Source: Iodobacter arcticus (lineage in GTDB: Bacteria; Pseudomonadota; Gammaproteobacteria; Burkholderiales; Chitinibacteraceae). From it: DNA of 64,000 nt. Below the pieces are notes generated by a model, which worked only from the letters and a program-made list of their open reading frames with translations, was not told the DNA's origin and ran no database searches. How positions within the stretch are numbered: position 1 is the first letter of the stretch; each line of letters opens with the position of its first letter. A program made the position numbers and the translations under genes. Location of the stretch: positions 34,572 through 98,571 of the forward strand of contig NZ_JBHTBQ010000008.1 in assembly GCF_042664895.1 (NCBI RefSeq), written 5' to 3'. Shown here in pieces: positions 51,566-61,301 of the stretch.

Positions 51566-53443
51566 ATGCTTAAAGTCTTCATACTCATTGTTTGTTTATT
51601 TGGTCTGATTTCTGGTAGCCAGGCGAGGGGCCCTTCCTCGTCGTTTATTTTGCATCGTCAAAGTAGTGCCGAATATATCAATTCAAATATTGAATACTTT
51701 ATTGATACTTCAGGAAAAATGAAGCTGGATGATGTGCGTAACCACGCGGAGTTTGTCTCTGCGGGGGGGCGTAATGTGCTGGCGCAGATTCGTCACCCGG
51801 TTTGGTTTCGTATTCAGCTGCAGCTTAGCCACGATGCGCCAAAACGCTGGTGGTTGGATTACCAGACATTTAGCCCTGTTGAGTTATTGTTTTATGCGCC
51901 GGATAAAAATGGTCAATATATAGAACATATTTCAAGAAAATATGAGCCTTTTTCGATTCGCCCTTTATCTGGTCGGCCATTTTTTTACCCTATTGAATTT
52001 AATCAATATCAAAGCATGGTGATCTATTGGCGCTCAACTGTGCATAGTGCTTTTGTTTTTCCTGTAAAAATCTGGCAGCAAGAGCAATGGATTGATTTAA
52101 CTTTGAGCGAGTATCTTTTTTATGGCATATTGCTTGGAATTATGTTGGGTTTGTCTTTTTATAATTTGCTTATTTATTTAAGATTAAAAGATAAAATGTT
52201 TTTATTGTATTTTTTAGCCATATTGAGTTATATGTTTTATGCAATAAATGTGAGTGGCCTTGATTTGAATATTTTATGGACGAGTGAGTTTTACCGCTAT
52301 AAAGGGTTGTCTTCATGTATTAGTGCGACTGCGGGTATTTTTTCTATATTATTTGCTATTTCTTTGTTGGGTGATTCAGTAAGAAGAAAATGGTTTAATT
52401 GTGTTTTGTATGGTGTTGTTATTGTCTATTTATTTGTATTTTTTTTGGTGTTTATTCACAAATATTCCTGGGCTGAGCTGTTAACTCAATGGGCGGGGGC
52501 TGTATGGCTGCCTCTGGTCTTGGCGATGTCTGCGTATCTTAGCTATCTGGGCTCGGTATGGGCCAGATATTATTTACTGGGTGAAGGGCCTACGCTGATT
52601 GGTAGTGCTTTATTGGTATTGCTGACTCAGGGCATTATTGAAGCTAATCGTTTTAATATGATATTTTATTTTATAGCGGGGGCATGGAGCGCTATTTTAT
52701 TTTCTCAGGCTTTAGCTGAAAAAGTAAATAGCCTTAAAAAATCCGCAACAGCTGCGCTCAATATGGCGGTTGCAGAAAAAACGGCGCGTTTACAAGAGGC
52801 CGAATTATATCGTGCTACTTTGGAAGAAAAAGTAAATCAAAGAACAAAAGAGCTATCGCTTGAAATATTAAAACATCAGCAAACATTTGAGCAGTTACGG
52901 GCCAGCCAAAGCAAGCTTGAAGAAATGGCGTATAGCGATGCCTTAACAGGCTTGCCTAACCGGCGAATGTTTCAAAAACGCTTATTGCACGTGTTTGGCA
53001 AAGCCCAGCAGCAGGGGGGCGAGTTTGCCTTGGCACTCATTGATTTAGATCATTTTAAGCGAATCAACGATAGTATGGGCCATGGTGCAGGGGATCAGCT
53101 TTTGCAAATCGTGGCTCTACGTTTAATGGATACTTTGCGCCAGTGCGATACGGTGGCGCGCTTGGGTGGGGATGAGTTTGCCATGATCTTTGCCGGGCCT
53201 ATTAGCCGAGGTGATGCAATTAGCATTTGTCAGCGTCTTTTACAGGGTTTTGATGAGCCTGTGCTGATTGACGGGCAGCAAGTTAAAACGGGGATGAGCA
53301 TTGGTCTGGCTTGGTTTCCTGAAAACGGATCAAATATAGATGAGGTGATCGCTGCCGCAGATGCCGCTTTGTATCAGGCCAAAGCCGCAGGTCGGCATAC
53401 GCTTAGCTATATGGGCGATGTGCTTGATTTAAATAATCATTAA
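51566..53443 (+). CDS. 7TMR-DISM membrane diguanylate cyclase
   Basis: Probably makes cyclic di-GMP in response to an extracytoplasmic signal. 625 residues: signal peptide (1-20), periplasmic 7TMR-DISMED2-like domain (about 25-170), seven membrane segments (about 185-390), coiled coil (about 390-455) and GGDEF domain. The active site GGDEF is at residues 534-538, and an inhibitory RxxD site (R525-D528) is present, so it should be active and product-inhibited. Its gene is followed by a retropepsin-like gene 23 bp downstream. Confidence 0.88.
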   Translation: MLKVFILIVCLFGLISGSQARGPSSSFILHRQSSAEYINSNIEYFIDTSGKMKLDDVRNHAEFVSAGGRNVLAQIRHPVWFRIQLQLSHDAPKRWWLDYQTFSPVELLFYAPDKNGQYIEHISRKYEPFSIRPLSGRPFFYPIEFNQYQSMVIYWRSTVHSAFVFPVKIWQQEQWIDLTLSEYLFYGILLGIMLGLSFYNLLIYLRLKDKMFLLYFLAILSYMFYAINVSGLDLNILWTSEFYRYKGLSSCISATAGIFSILFAISLLGDSVRRKWFNCVLYGVVIVYLFVFFLVFIHKYSWAELLTQWAGAVWLPLVLAMSAYLSYLGSVWARYYLLGEGPTLIGSALLVLLTQGIIEANRFNMIFYFIAGAWSAILFSQALAEKVNSLKKSATAALNMAVAEKTARLQEAELYRATLEEKVNQRTKELSLEILKHQQTFEQLRASQSKLEEMAYSDALTGLPNRRMFQKRLLHVFGKAQQQGGEFALALIDLDHFKRINDSMGHGAGDQLLQIVALRLMDTLRQCDTVARLGGDEFAMIFAGPISRGDAISICQRLLQGFDEPVLIDGQQVKTGMSIGLAWFPENGSNIDEVIAAADAALYQAKAAGRHTLSYMGDVLDLNNH

Positions 53444-53466
53444 ATCGTATGTGAATAAGGGAAGGT

Positions 53467-53955
53467 ATGCGTTCGACGTTGTCTATTGTTTTAGTGTGGC
53501 TATTGGTGGCAGGTGGTATTTATTGGGGATTTAATGCTTTTTTAGCGTATCAATACAACCCCAATACACGGACATCGCTGAGCTCAGGGCAGGGGCAGCA
53601 ACTTATTTTGAAGCGCTCCAGAGACGGGCATTTTCGTTTAAATGGCCGCATAAACGGCCAGCCTGTGGTGTTGCTTATTGATACAGGTGCAACAATGATG
53701 ACTTTAGGCGCACCGCTGGCAGAGCGCTTGCAGCTTAAGGAAGGCCAGCCTTTTATGTCGCAAACAGCAAATGGCGTGGTGCAGGGTTATCAGTCTAAGC
53801 TTGAGCAGTTTTCATTTGGGCCTTTTGAGTTTAATCAGGTGACCGTAGGCGTAGTGCCGCAGCTGGGTGATGAAATATTACTCGGTATGAATGTGATTAA
53901 GCGCTTTGAGGTAACGTTAAAAGACGATCAGATGATCCTTAAAATGAATCACTGA
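53467..53955 (+). CDS. retropepsin-like aspartic protease, membrane-anchored (TIGR02281 type)
   Basis: 162 residues: an N-terminal membrane anchor (about 5-27), then a clan-AA aspartic protease fold with catalytic Asp72 in LLIDTGATMMTLGAPLAERL. The flap and IPQLGDEILLGMNVIKRF-like C terminus are present (here VPQLGDEILLGMNV). Active as a dimer in the family; substrate unknown. Probably co-transcribed with the diguanylate cyclase gene. Confidence 0.78.
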   Translation: MRSTLSIVLVWLLVAGGIYWGFNAFLAYQYNPNTRTSLSSGQGQQLILKRSRDGHFRLNGRINGQPVVLLIDTGATMMTLGAPLAERLQLKEGQPFMSQTANGVVQGYQSKLEQFSFGPFEFNQVTVGVVPQLGDEILLGMNVIKRFEVTLKDDQMILKMNH

Positions 53956-54113
53956 TTGGCCTAGCCTGAGCGAGTTTTTAGATTGTAAAAAAATGATACA
54001 CATGGTTTTTATTTAATTTTACTTTTTGTATAGAGTGTAGTGATTATTCGCAGCAGTACTTTTAAAGTGCTATGCTCGTTATTCTGTTTTTTTAATCAGT
54101 GTTTCTTAAACCT

Positions 54114-55238
54114 ATGCAAAAAATATTATTACTGAGTGTTTCTGCTGGTGCCGGGCATGTGCGTGCGGCTGAGGCCATTCGCGCTTATGCAAATATCGGC
54201 GATGCCCATCTGGAAGTGCTGCATTTAGATGTGATGCAATATGTAACGGCAGGGTTTAGAAAAATATATACCGATTTTTATATTAAATTGGTGAATAAAG
54301 CCCCTGCGCTATGGGGGTATTTATATAACTCTAGCAATGATGCTCAGGCTGACAGCTCAATAGAAAAATTACGGCAAAAACTAGAGCGGATGAATGCGCG
54401 TGCACTATTAAAAGAAATCACTGCATTTAAACCGGATGCCATTATTTGCACTCACTTTTTGCCCGCCGAGATTTTATCCAGACAGCTCAAAAAAGAAGTA
54501 TTAAATTGCCCTGTGTGGGTGCAGGTGACTGATTTTGATTTGCACCGAATGTGGGTACACGAGGGGATGGCAGGGTATTTTGCTGCAAATGATGAGGTGG
54601 CTTTCCGCATGCAGGCGCAAGGCATTGCAGCTGAAAAAATTAGTGTAACAGGCATACCCATTATGCCAAGTTTTACTGCGGTAGCCAGCCGCGAGCAATG
54701 CGCTGCCGAGTTTGGCTTAGATGGCAAACGCACGACCATTTTATTAATGGGCGGCGGCGCAGGCTTGGGCAGCTTGGATGCGATTGCGGCAAGGTTATTG
54801 GCAATGGAAGGAGATTTTCAGCTGATCGCGATGGCGGGTAAAAATGAGGCGGCTTTGGCGGCATTGCAGGCATTGTCTCTGCGCTATCCGGGCCGCGTTT
54901 TACCACAAGGCTTTACAGATAAAGTAGAGCGGTTGATGGCATGTGTGGATTTGGTAGTGACTAAGCCCGGTGGCCTGACTACTTCTGAATGCCTGGCGAT
55001 GGGGTTGCCGATGATTGTGAATGCGCCGATTCCGGGGCAGGAAGAGCGTAATGCGGATTTCTTACTAGAGCAAGGTGTGGCCCTGAAGGCATTTGATGCG
55101 GTGACTTTGGAATATCGGATTCGGTATTTATTAGACAACCCTAGCAAACTTGCTGAAATGAGCATAAAAGCGCGCGCTTTGGGCCGACCTGCCGCAGGCC
55201 AGCAGGTGCTTGATACGGTGCTGAGCCAACACCCATAA
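54114..55238 (+). CDS. MGDG synthase-like family 28 glycosyltransferase
   Basis: Predicted to glycosylate a lipid, as monogalactosyl- or glucosyl-diacylglycerol synthases do. 374 residues. LLLSVSAGAGHVRAAEAIRA is the family N terminus (SxGxGH), TDFDLHRMWVHEGMAGYFAA the acceptor region, LLMGGGAGLGSLDAIAARLL and VVTKPGGLTTSECLAMGLPM the sugar-nucleotide site. The sugar and acceptor are not determined. Followed, 31 bp on, by an exported phosphatase-like gene. Start ATG 54114 preferred over GTG 54099. Confidence 0.82.
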   Translation: MQKILLLSVSAGAGHVRAAEAIRAYANIGDAHLEVLHLDVMQYVTAGFRKIYTDFYIKLVNKAPALWGYLYNSSNDAQADSSIEKLRQKLERMNARALLKEITAFKPDAIICTHFLPAEILSRQLKKEVLNCPVWVQVTDFDLHRMWVHEGMAGYFAANDEVAFRMQAQGIAAEKISVTGIPIMPSFTAVASREQCAAEFGLDGKRTTILLMGGGAGLGSLDAIAARLLAMEGDFQLIAMAGKNEAALAALQALSLRYPGRVLPQGFTDKVERLMACVDLVVTKPGGLTTSECLAMGLPMIVNAPIPGQEERNADFLLEQGVALKAFDAVTLEYRIRYLLDNPSKLAEMSIKARALGRPAAGQQVLDTVLSQHP

Positions 55239-55269
55239 ATTTTATTTTTCTGTTAAGAAAGGCTGAGTA

Positions 55270-55821
55270 ATGTTCAATGTGGTATTTAAATTATTGATGG
55301 TGATGTTATTGGCTTTGCCTGCCTATGCTGCTGAGCCGGCACGTAAAGCCGAGTGGGCGACGCCTATTGAGCATTCGGTCAATTTATTTAGGGTAACACC
55401 CGAGTTTTATCGCAGCGCCCAGCTGGATGTTAAAGATGTGGCTCTGATTCAGTCTTTAGGCGTAAAAACGGTGGTGAGTTTGCGGGCTTTTCATTCGGAT
55501 CAAAAAATCTTAAAAAATACAAGTCTGAAATCTGTTCGAGTGCCGATGAATACCTGGGATATTGAAGATAAAGACGTGATTGCCGCTTTACGTGCAATAA
55601 AACAGGCTGAGGCGCCTGTTTTATTGCATTGCCTGCATGGTGCTGATCGTACCGGTTTGATTTCGGCCATATACCGCATTCTTTATCAGGGCTGGAGCAA
55701 AGAGCAGGCTTTGGATGAATTAATGAATGGGGCTTATGGCTATCATTCAATGTGGACCAATATTCCAAAGTATTTAAACGCCGTAGATATAGAAAAAATA
55801 CGTGTTGCTGTTGAAAAATAA
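55270..55821 (+). CDS. exported dual-specificity/tyrosine phosphatase-like protein
   Basis: 183 residues with a signal peptide (about 1-21, ending AYA). The P-loop is HCLHGADRTG (residues 120-129; nucleophile Cys121, Arg127), and the WDIEDKD loop could hold the general acid. Because it is exported, its substrate is likely a phospholipid, phosphosugar or periplasmic phosphoprotein. The pairing with a lipid glycosyltransferase suggests a lipid role, but that is inference. Confidence 0.78.
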   Translation: MFNVVFKLLMVMLLALPAYAAEPARKAEWATPIEHSVNLFRVTPEFYRSAQLDVKDVALIQSLGVKTVVSLRAFHSDQKILKNTSLKSVRVPMNTWDIEDKDVIAALRAIKQAEAPVLLHCLHGADRTGLISAIYRILYQGWSKEQALDELMNGAYGYHSMWTNIPKYLNAVDIEKIRVAVEK

Positions 55822-55857
55822 CAGCGGGGCCTGCGCGGTCTAGGTTAATTTAGCGGC

Positions 55858-56745
55858 TTAGGCCCAATCTGCCGCCATCGCCCTGACCGTATCAATCACC
55901 AACTGCTTGCTTACATCTGCACGCTTGCCGCTGCGCCAAGCCATCATCACTTCCCACTCCCAAAGCGGCAAATCGCTGATGTTTAGCTTAATCAGCCGCC
56001 CTTCGCGTAAATCCCGTTTTACGGCCACTTCGGGCATAAAAGTTAAAAAGCCATGTTCCATCGCCATTTCCCGAGCGGCGCTGGCGGGCTGAATGGCGTG
56101 AATGGGCTCGCTTACGCTACGTAAGCTGCGTAGCTGGCTAATCAGCTGATCACAGGCATCACCCCAAAACTGTGGCGCCAATTGCTCGTTGGCAATATCG
56201 GCCAGCGTTAGCAGCTCTGCTTTGGCAAGTGAGTGGCGTTTATGCACTACGGCAATAATCGGCGATCGCCAGATGCGCTCCATTTGAATCCCTGCTACGG
56301 CGGGACATTTGATGATAAAGCCCAGCTGCGCCTTAGCGCTGAGCAGGTTTTCCATAATGGTTTGTGAGTGATCGGTGCTGCAGCGGATTTCCATTGGTGC
56401 CTTGGCAAGTGCTACCAAGATAGGGCCAAACACTACGGAAGCTAAAGAGGGCATGCAGGCGAGTGTCATTCTGGGCAGGGCGGGTGCGCCCTGGATGGCT
56501 GTTTTGCCTGCTTCCAGCGCGGCCAGTGCTTCTTGTACAGCGGGCAAAAAAGACAGGCAGGCCGCGGTAGGAATCGCGCCTCGGCGGTGGCGTTGAAATA
56601 ATTGCGCGCCAATATCGGCTTCGAGCAAGCTGACGCGTTGGCTGACTTGGGGCTGAGACCAGCTGCGCCTTGCTGCTGCCTGACTAAAGCTGCCACAGGC
56701 CACAATATCGATCAGCAATTGCAAATCATCAATATTCAGAGCCAT
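55858..56745 (-). CDS. LysR-family transcriptional regulator
   Basis: 295 residues: winged helix LQLLIDIVACGSFSQAAARR and the effector domain. It is divergent from the mdtH-like pump gene with 93 bp between starts, so it probably controls that gene. Confidence 0.88.
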   Translation of the reverse strand: MALNIDDLQLLIDIVACGSFSQAAARRSWSQPQVSQRVSLLEADIGAQLFQRHRRGAIPTAACLSFLPAVQEALAALEAGKTAIQGAPALPRMTLACMPSLASVVFGPILVALAKAPMEIRCSTDHSQTIMENLLSAKAQLGFIIKCPAVAGIQMERIWRSPIIAVVHKRHSLAKAELLTLADIANEQLAPQFWGDACDQLISQLRSLRSVSEPIHAIQPASAAREMAMEHGFLTFMPEVAVKRDLREGRLIKLNISDLPLWEWEVMMAWRSGKRADVSKQLVIDTVRAMAADWA

Positions 56746-56838
56746 AAGTAAAATCCATATTAAATATTAGCAGTTCACGGCTTCTATAATAACTGGCCAC
56801 AGTTGAGAATATGCATTAATCATGAAAGGAGATGCAAA

Positions 56839-58053
56839 ATGGCTGGGGCAGAGCGGGCAAGGCGGCTGGGGCGGCGTTTTATTATGCTGGACAATATGTT
56901 GGTTGTTTGCGGTTTTTTTCTGGTTTTTCCACTGATTAGCCTGCATTTTGTCGATCAGTTGGGTTGGGCCGCTGCGGCAGTGGGGCTGGCTTTGGGGATA
57001 AGGCAATTGTCGCAGCAGGGCTTGGGCCTGTTAGGCGGTTCTTTAGCGGATCGCTTTGGAGCCAAGCCATTAATTGTGTCTGGCATGTTGCTGCGCGCCG
57101 CTGGCTTTGCGGTGATGGGGCTGGCGACTCATCCTAGTATTTTGGTTTTTTCCTGTGTTTTATCAGGTCTTGGCGGCACCTTGTTTGATCCGCCAAGGAG
57201 TGCACTGATTATTAAGCTGACTCGCCCGCATGAGCGCAATCGTTTTTATTCGCTACTGATGATGCAAGAGAGTGCCGCAGCTATGGTGGGGGCTTTGTTT
57301 GGATCGTGGTTGCTGGTTTTTGATTTTTACTGGGTGGCGATGGGGGGGGCTGCGGTATTTGTTCTGGCTGCTCTGGTCAACGCGGTACTTTTGCCTGCTT
57401 ATCGCGTGGCGGCCAAACGCACGGCAGCATTAACGGCGATTCGTGTGGTTTTGGTGGATAAACCTTTTCTCTTGTTTGTGTTTACCTTGAGCGGCTATTA
57501 CGTGCTCTGTGTACAGATTATGTTGCTGCTGCCGGTGGTGATAAAGCAGTTAGCAGGCACTGCGCAAGCCGTGGGCTGGATGTATACCCTCGATGCTATG
57601 CTTGCACTGTGCTTACTTTACCCTCTGGCCCGTTTAGGGGAGCGCTACTTTAGTTTGCAAGTGCGGGTATTGGCAGGCATTACCTTGATGACGGTCAGTA
57701 TGGCCGCAATGGCCTTGGTCACTGGGGTTGTGGGTGCTTTTGTGGTACTGGCGTTTTTCTATCTGGGCACTTTAATTACAGAGCCTGCTAGAGAAGCCTT
57801 GCTAGCCAGCTATGCGCAGCCAAAAGCACGTGCCAGTTATATGGGCATGGGGCGTATGGGGCTGGCTGTAGGTGGGCTGTTTGGCTATACCGGCGGTGGT
57901 TTTTTGCTGGATCATGCACGTAGCTTAAATATGCCGAGCTTGCCTTGGCTGGTGTTGGCTCTGATTGGGAGCGCAACGCTTCTGGGGCTATTTAAGCAAT
58001 TTTTTCCTTCACATAAAATGCTTTGGCACTGGCTAAAAGCCCAGTCTATATAA
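56839..58053 (+). CDS. mdtH: MFS multidrug transporter MdtH
   Basis: Inner-membrane drug/proton antiporter, 404 residues (E. coli protein 402), twelve membrane segments. DNMLVVCGFFLVFPLISLHF, GLRQ-like ALGIRQLSQQGLGLLGGSLA, LADRFGAKPLIVSGMLLRAA and FDPPRSALIIKLTRP are close to MdtH. The start at 56839 after AAAGGAGA gives MAGAERARRLGRRFIMLDNM. Divergent from a LysR regulator. Confidence 0.9.
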   Translation: MAGAERARRLGRRFIMLDNMLVVCGFFLVFPLISLHFVDQLGWAAAAVGLALGIRQLSQQGLGLLGGSLADRFGAKPLIVSGMLLRAAGFAVMGLATHPSILVFSCVLSGLGGTLFDPPRSALIIKLTRPHERNRFYSLLMMQESAAAMVGALFGSWLLVFDFYWVAMGGAAVFVLAALVNAVLLPAYRVAAKRTAALTAIRVVLVDKPFLLFVFTLSGYYVLCVQIMLLLPVVIKQLAGTAQAVGWMYTLDAMLALCLLYPLARLGERYFSLQVRVLAGITLMTVSMAAMALVTGVVGAFVVLAFFYLGTLITEPAREALLASYAQPKARASYMGMGRMGLAVGGLFGYTGGGFLLDHARSLNMPSLPWLVLALIGSATLLGLFKQFFPSHKMLWHWLKAQSI

Positions 58054-58359
58054 GTGTTTTGGCGGCATGCTTCAGTAGGATTGAATCGCCTGAAACGGCC
58101 GCTTAACTTCTCTCTATGTAAATATTGCACATGCGTACAAGTAAGACTTGCGGTGTAATGGCGTGAAATTTAAGGCGCATGGTGAGAATGAGAACGTTTC
58201 ACCGATTAAAAATAGAAAATTAAGTAAGTTTCAGATCTAAATGGGGTCGCTCGTTTCTACCTCTTCAAAAGGGTGGAGGTATCAAACCATGAGTTTTATA
58301 TGCTTTCGTGGTGGTCCGTTTTTGTACTGGTTTACTTAGTAAGAATACAGAGAGCTTTC
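58054..58359. other. Non-coding leader before the dicarboxylate symporter gene
   Basis: 306 bp, no gene supported. It contains a hairpin with arms tacctc (58258-58263) and gaggta (58276-58281), extended by gttt/aaac outside. An in-frame open stretch from 58273 lacks a ribosome site and reads as extra hydrophobic residues, so it was not taken as coding. Confidence 0.4.
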
Positions 58360-59670
58360 ATGCAGTCTAAAAATTTAACCTTGTTTATTATCCTCGCCAT
58401 GGTGCTGGGGATTATCTGTGGCTATACCGTGAATCAATATGCGGATAATTCCGCTTCCCTTGCTTCCTTTGCCTCTTATATATCGCTGCTTAGCGATATT
58501 TTTCTGCGTCTGATCAAAATGATTATTGCGCCACTGGTGTTTTCAACACTGGTGGTCGGCATTGCCAGAATGGGCGATAGCGGTGCAATTGGCCGGATTG
58601 GTTTAAAAACCATGGGCTGGTTTATGTTTATGTCGCTTACATCATTAGTGTTGGGTTTGGTAATGGTCACGCTGCTGGAGCCGGGTGTTGGGCTGAATCT
58701 AGCCTTGCCAGCGGTTGGCACCGAAAGCGGCATCGCAAAAGGGGCGATGAATTTAAAAGACTTTTTGCATCATGCTTTCCCAACCAGCATTTTTGATGCA
58801 ATGGCTAAGAATGAAATTCTGCAAATCGTGGTGTTCTCTCTGTTCTTTGGTGTAGCAGGCGCGGCTTTGGGCGAGCGGGCCACGCCTTTGATTGACGTGA
58901 TTGATGCGGTTGCGCATGTCATGCTTAAAATCACCACCTACATCATGAATTTTGCACCCGTAGCGGTTTTTGCCGCGATGGCGGCCGTGATTGCCAAAGA
59001 AGGGATTGAAGTATTGGCGGTGTATGGCAAATTTGTGGCCGGTTTTTACGCAAGTATTTTTGTGCTGTGGTGCGTGATTACTTTACTGGGCTTTGTATTT
59101 TTAAAAACGCGTGTGTTTGGCTTATTACGCCGCATTCGCGGTGCCATTTTGCTGGCTTTTACCACGGCGAGCAGCGAAGCGGCTTACCCGCAAACCCTTG
59201 AGCAGCTGGAAAAATTTGGTTGTAATAAGAAAATATCCAGCTTTGTATTGCCGATTGGTTACTCGTTTAACCTTGATGGTTCGATGATGTATTGCACCTT
59301 TGCCACGCTGTTTATTGCTCAGGCTTACGGTATTGAGCTAACACTGATGCAAAAAGTGATGATGTTGCTGATTTTGATGCTGACATCAAAAGGCATGGCC
59401 GGCGTACCACGTGCATCTTTGGTGGTGATTGCCGCAACCCTATCGCAGTTTAATATCCCTGAAGCGGGCCTCTTGCTGATTTTGGGTGTGGATCACTTCC
59501 TAGATATGGGCCGCTCTGCCACCAATGTACTCGGCAATGCCGTGGCCACCGGTGTGGTGTGCAAATGGGAAAACGAGTTGGGTGCGGAGCAAGATGTCTT
59601 GCCGGAGGAGTTAGAGTCTGAAGTTGTGGCTCAGCCCGCTCCCATTTTGGATAAACCTGTGACGGTTTGA
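58360..59670 (+). CDS. dicarboxylate/amino acid:cation symporter (DAACS family)
   Basis: Imports C4-dicarboxylates or acidic amino acids with H+ or Na+. 436 residues. IKMIIAPLVFSTLVVGIARM, the serine-rich TTASSEAAYPQTLEQLEKFG hairpin, GYSFNLDGSMMYCTFATLF and LGVDHFLDMGRSATNVLGN are all conserved. Which of succinate, malate or glutamate is carried cannot be fixed. The start was placed at ATG 58360 after GAGAG. A terminator follows. Confidence 0.9.
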   Translation: MQSKNLTLFIILAMVLGIICGYTVNQYADNSASLASFASYISLLSDIFLRLIKMIIAPLVFSTLVVGIARMGDSGAIGRIGLKTMGWFMFMSLTSLVLGLVMVTLLEPGVGLNLALPAVGTESGIAKGAMNLKDFLHHAFPTSIFDAMAKNEILQIVVFSLFFGVAGAALGERATPLIDVIDAVAHVMLKITTYIMNFAPVAVFAAMAAVIAKEGIEVLAVYGKFVAGFYASIFVLWCVITLLGFVFLKTRVFGLLRRIRGAILLAFTTASSEAAYPQTLEQLEKFGCNKKISSFVLPIGYSFNLDGSMMYCTFATLFIAQAYGIELTLMQKVMMLLILMLTSKGMAGVPRASLVVIAATLSQFNIPEAGLLLILGVDHFLDMGRSATNVLGNAVATGVVCKWENELGAEQDVLPEELESEVVAQPAPILDKPVTV

Positions 59671-59687
59671 TGGTTTGATCGTTACAA

Positions 59688-59722
59688 AAAAAATGGCCCA
59701 GAGGATTTCTGGGCCATTTTTA
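59688..59722 (+). terminator. Rho-independent terminator after the symporter gene
   Basis: aaatggcccaga (59691-59702) pairs with tctgggccattt (59708-59719), preceded by A-run and followed by T. Works for either direction. Confidence 0.92.
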
Positions 59723-59753
59723 TTTGCTGCTCAGCTTGCCTTGATAGAGAGCT

Positions 59754-59878
59754 AAACCTTGAATCCTCGATGACATAGAGAGCACAGACCCTAGCAGAGC
59801 GCTGGATTCCCGGCAGAAACACTCGGGAATGACGATCTTTGTGAGGTTTTCTCTGTGGCACTCTGTGGTTCAAGGTTT
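59754..59878. repeat. Divergent repeat A-like element, copy 5
   Basis: Outer arms aaaccttga (59754-59762) and tcaaggttt (59870-59878). Between them are gacatagagagcacaga on the left and tctctgtggcactctgtgg on the right, which recall repeat A, around an inner palindrome ggattcccg / cgggaatga. It lies downstream of pntB, in the spacer with the convergent symporter gene. Confidence 0.6.
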
Positions 59879-59933
59879 GGCCAACGAAGCTTAAAGCTGA
59901 AAATTGCGAAGTATTTCAATACCTCGCAATCGC

Positions 59934-61301
59934 TTAATGCACCGCCTGCAACATCTGCTCAACGACCTTTTTAGCGTCGCCAAACACCATCATGGTTCTG
60001 TCCATATAGAACAGATCGTTATCTAGCCCGGCGTAGCCTGCATTCATTGAGCGTTTAACCACCATCACTGTTTTGGCTTTATAGGCTTCTAAAATCGGCA
60101 TGCCATAAATCGGGCTGCTTGGATCATTTTTAGCCGCAGGGTTGACCACGTCATTTGCGCCAATAATCAGTACCACATCGGCAGTGGAAAACTCGCTGTT
60201 GATTTCCTCCATTTCCACCACTTTGTCGTAAGGTACTTCGGCTTCGGCCAGTAGCACATTCATATGCCCCGGCATGCGACCCGCCACAGGGTGAATGGCA
60301 TAGCGAACATCCACGCCGCGTGCGGTTAGTAAATCACTCAGCTCTTGCAAGGCATGCTGGGCACGAGAAACCGCCAAACCATAACCTGGCACGATGATGA
60401 CTTTTTCCGCGTTTCCCATCAGGAACGCGGCATCATCCGCGCTGCCGGTGCGATAGTTTTTTTGCGCTGAGCCCGCTGGCCCGCTGACTACCACCGCCGC
60501 ACCAAAGCCACCTAAAAGCACCGAGATAATCGAGCGATTCATGGCTTTACACATGATGTAGGATAAAATCGCCCCCGATGCGCCAACGCAGGCCCCAGCA
60601 ATAATCAGTACCGGATTATTCAGCGTAAAACCAATCCCCGCTGCCGCCCAGCCTGAATAGGAATTGAGCATCGACACCACCACCGGCATATCTGCGCCAC
60701 CAATGGGAATAATCAGCAGTACGCCCAGTGCGAGTGCAATGCCGACCATGATTAAGAAAGCTGATTGGCTATCTGCGACCACATACATCGCACCGAACCC
60801 CAGCATGGCAAGGGCGAGTAGCAGATTTAAGCCATGCTGGCCTTTAAAGTTAATCGCTCTTGCGCCAAATTTGCCCGATAGCTTGCCGTAGGCAATGACC
60901 GAGGCGCTAAAGGTGATCGCACCAATAAATGCGCCAATAAATAACTCGATTTTTTGAATGCTGCTGTGGCCGACGCCCAGATGGAAAATTGCCGCAACAG
61001 CAATCAGTACGGCAGATAAGCCGACTAAAGAGTGCATGGCTGCAACCAGCTCGGGCATGGCGGTCATGGCAACGGTACGGGCTTTGTAAGCGCCGACTAC
61101 AGCACCGGCCGACATGGCGGCTAAGATCAGCCAAATCACCGGCTTATCGGCCACAAAAAATGAGGTGACGATGGCAATGGCCATGCCGAGCATGCCGAAT
61201 AAATTACCGCGTCTGGCCGACATTGGCGATGACAAGCCTTTGAGCGACAAAATAAATAGCACGGCAGAAATCAAATACAGAATAGAAGTGAAGTTTTGCA
61301 T
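59934..61301 (-). CDS. pntB: NAD(P) transhydrogenase beta subunit
   Basis: Membrane subunit plus NADP(H)-binding domain III of the proton-translocating transhydrogenase. 455 residues. The N-terminal two thirds are membrane helices; the NADP domain has VIIVPGYGLAVSRAQHALQE, HPVAGRMPGHMNVLLAEAEV, VLIIGANDVVNPAAKNDPSS and FYMDRTMMVFGDAKK. Its start overlaps the stop of the preceding subunit gene by one base (TAATG). Confidence 0.95.
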   Translation of the reverse strand: MQNFTSILYLISAVLFILSLKGLSSPMSARRGNLFGMLGMAIAIVTSFFVADKPVIWLILAAMSAGAVVGAYKARTVAMTAMPELVAAMHSLVGLSAVLIAVAAIFHLGVGHSSIQKIELFIGAFIGAITFSASVIAYGKLSGKFGARAINFKGQHGLNLLLALAMLGFGAMYVVADSQSAFLIMVGIALALGVLLIIPIGGADMPVVVSMLNSYSGWAAAGIGFTLNNPVLIIAGACVGASGAILSYIMCKAMNRSIISVLLGGFGAAVVVSGPAGSAQKNYRTGSADDAAFLMGNAEKVIIVPGYGLAVSRAQHALQELSDLLTARGVDVRYAIHPVAGRMPGHMNVLLAEAEVPYDKVVEMEEINSEFSTADVVLIIGANDVVNPAAKNDPSSPIYGMPILEAYKAKTVMVVKRSMNAGYAGLDNDLFYMDRTMMVFGDAKKVVEQMLQAVH

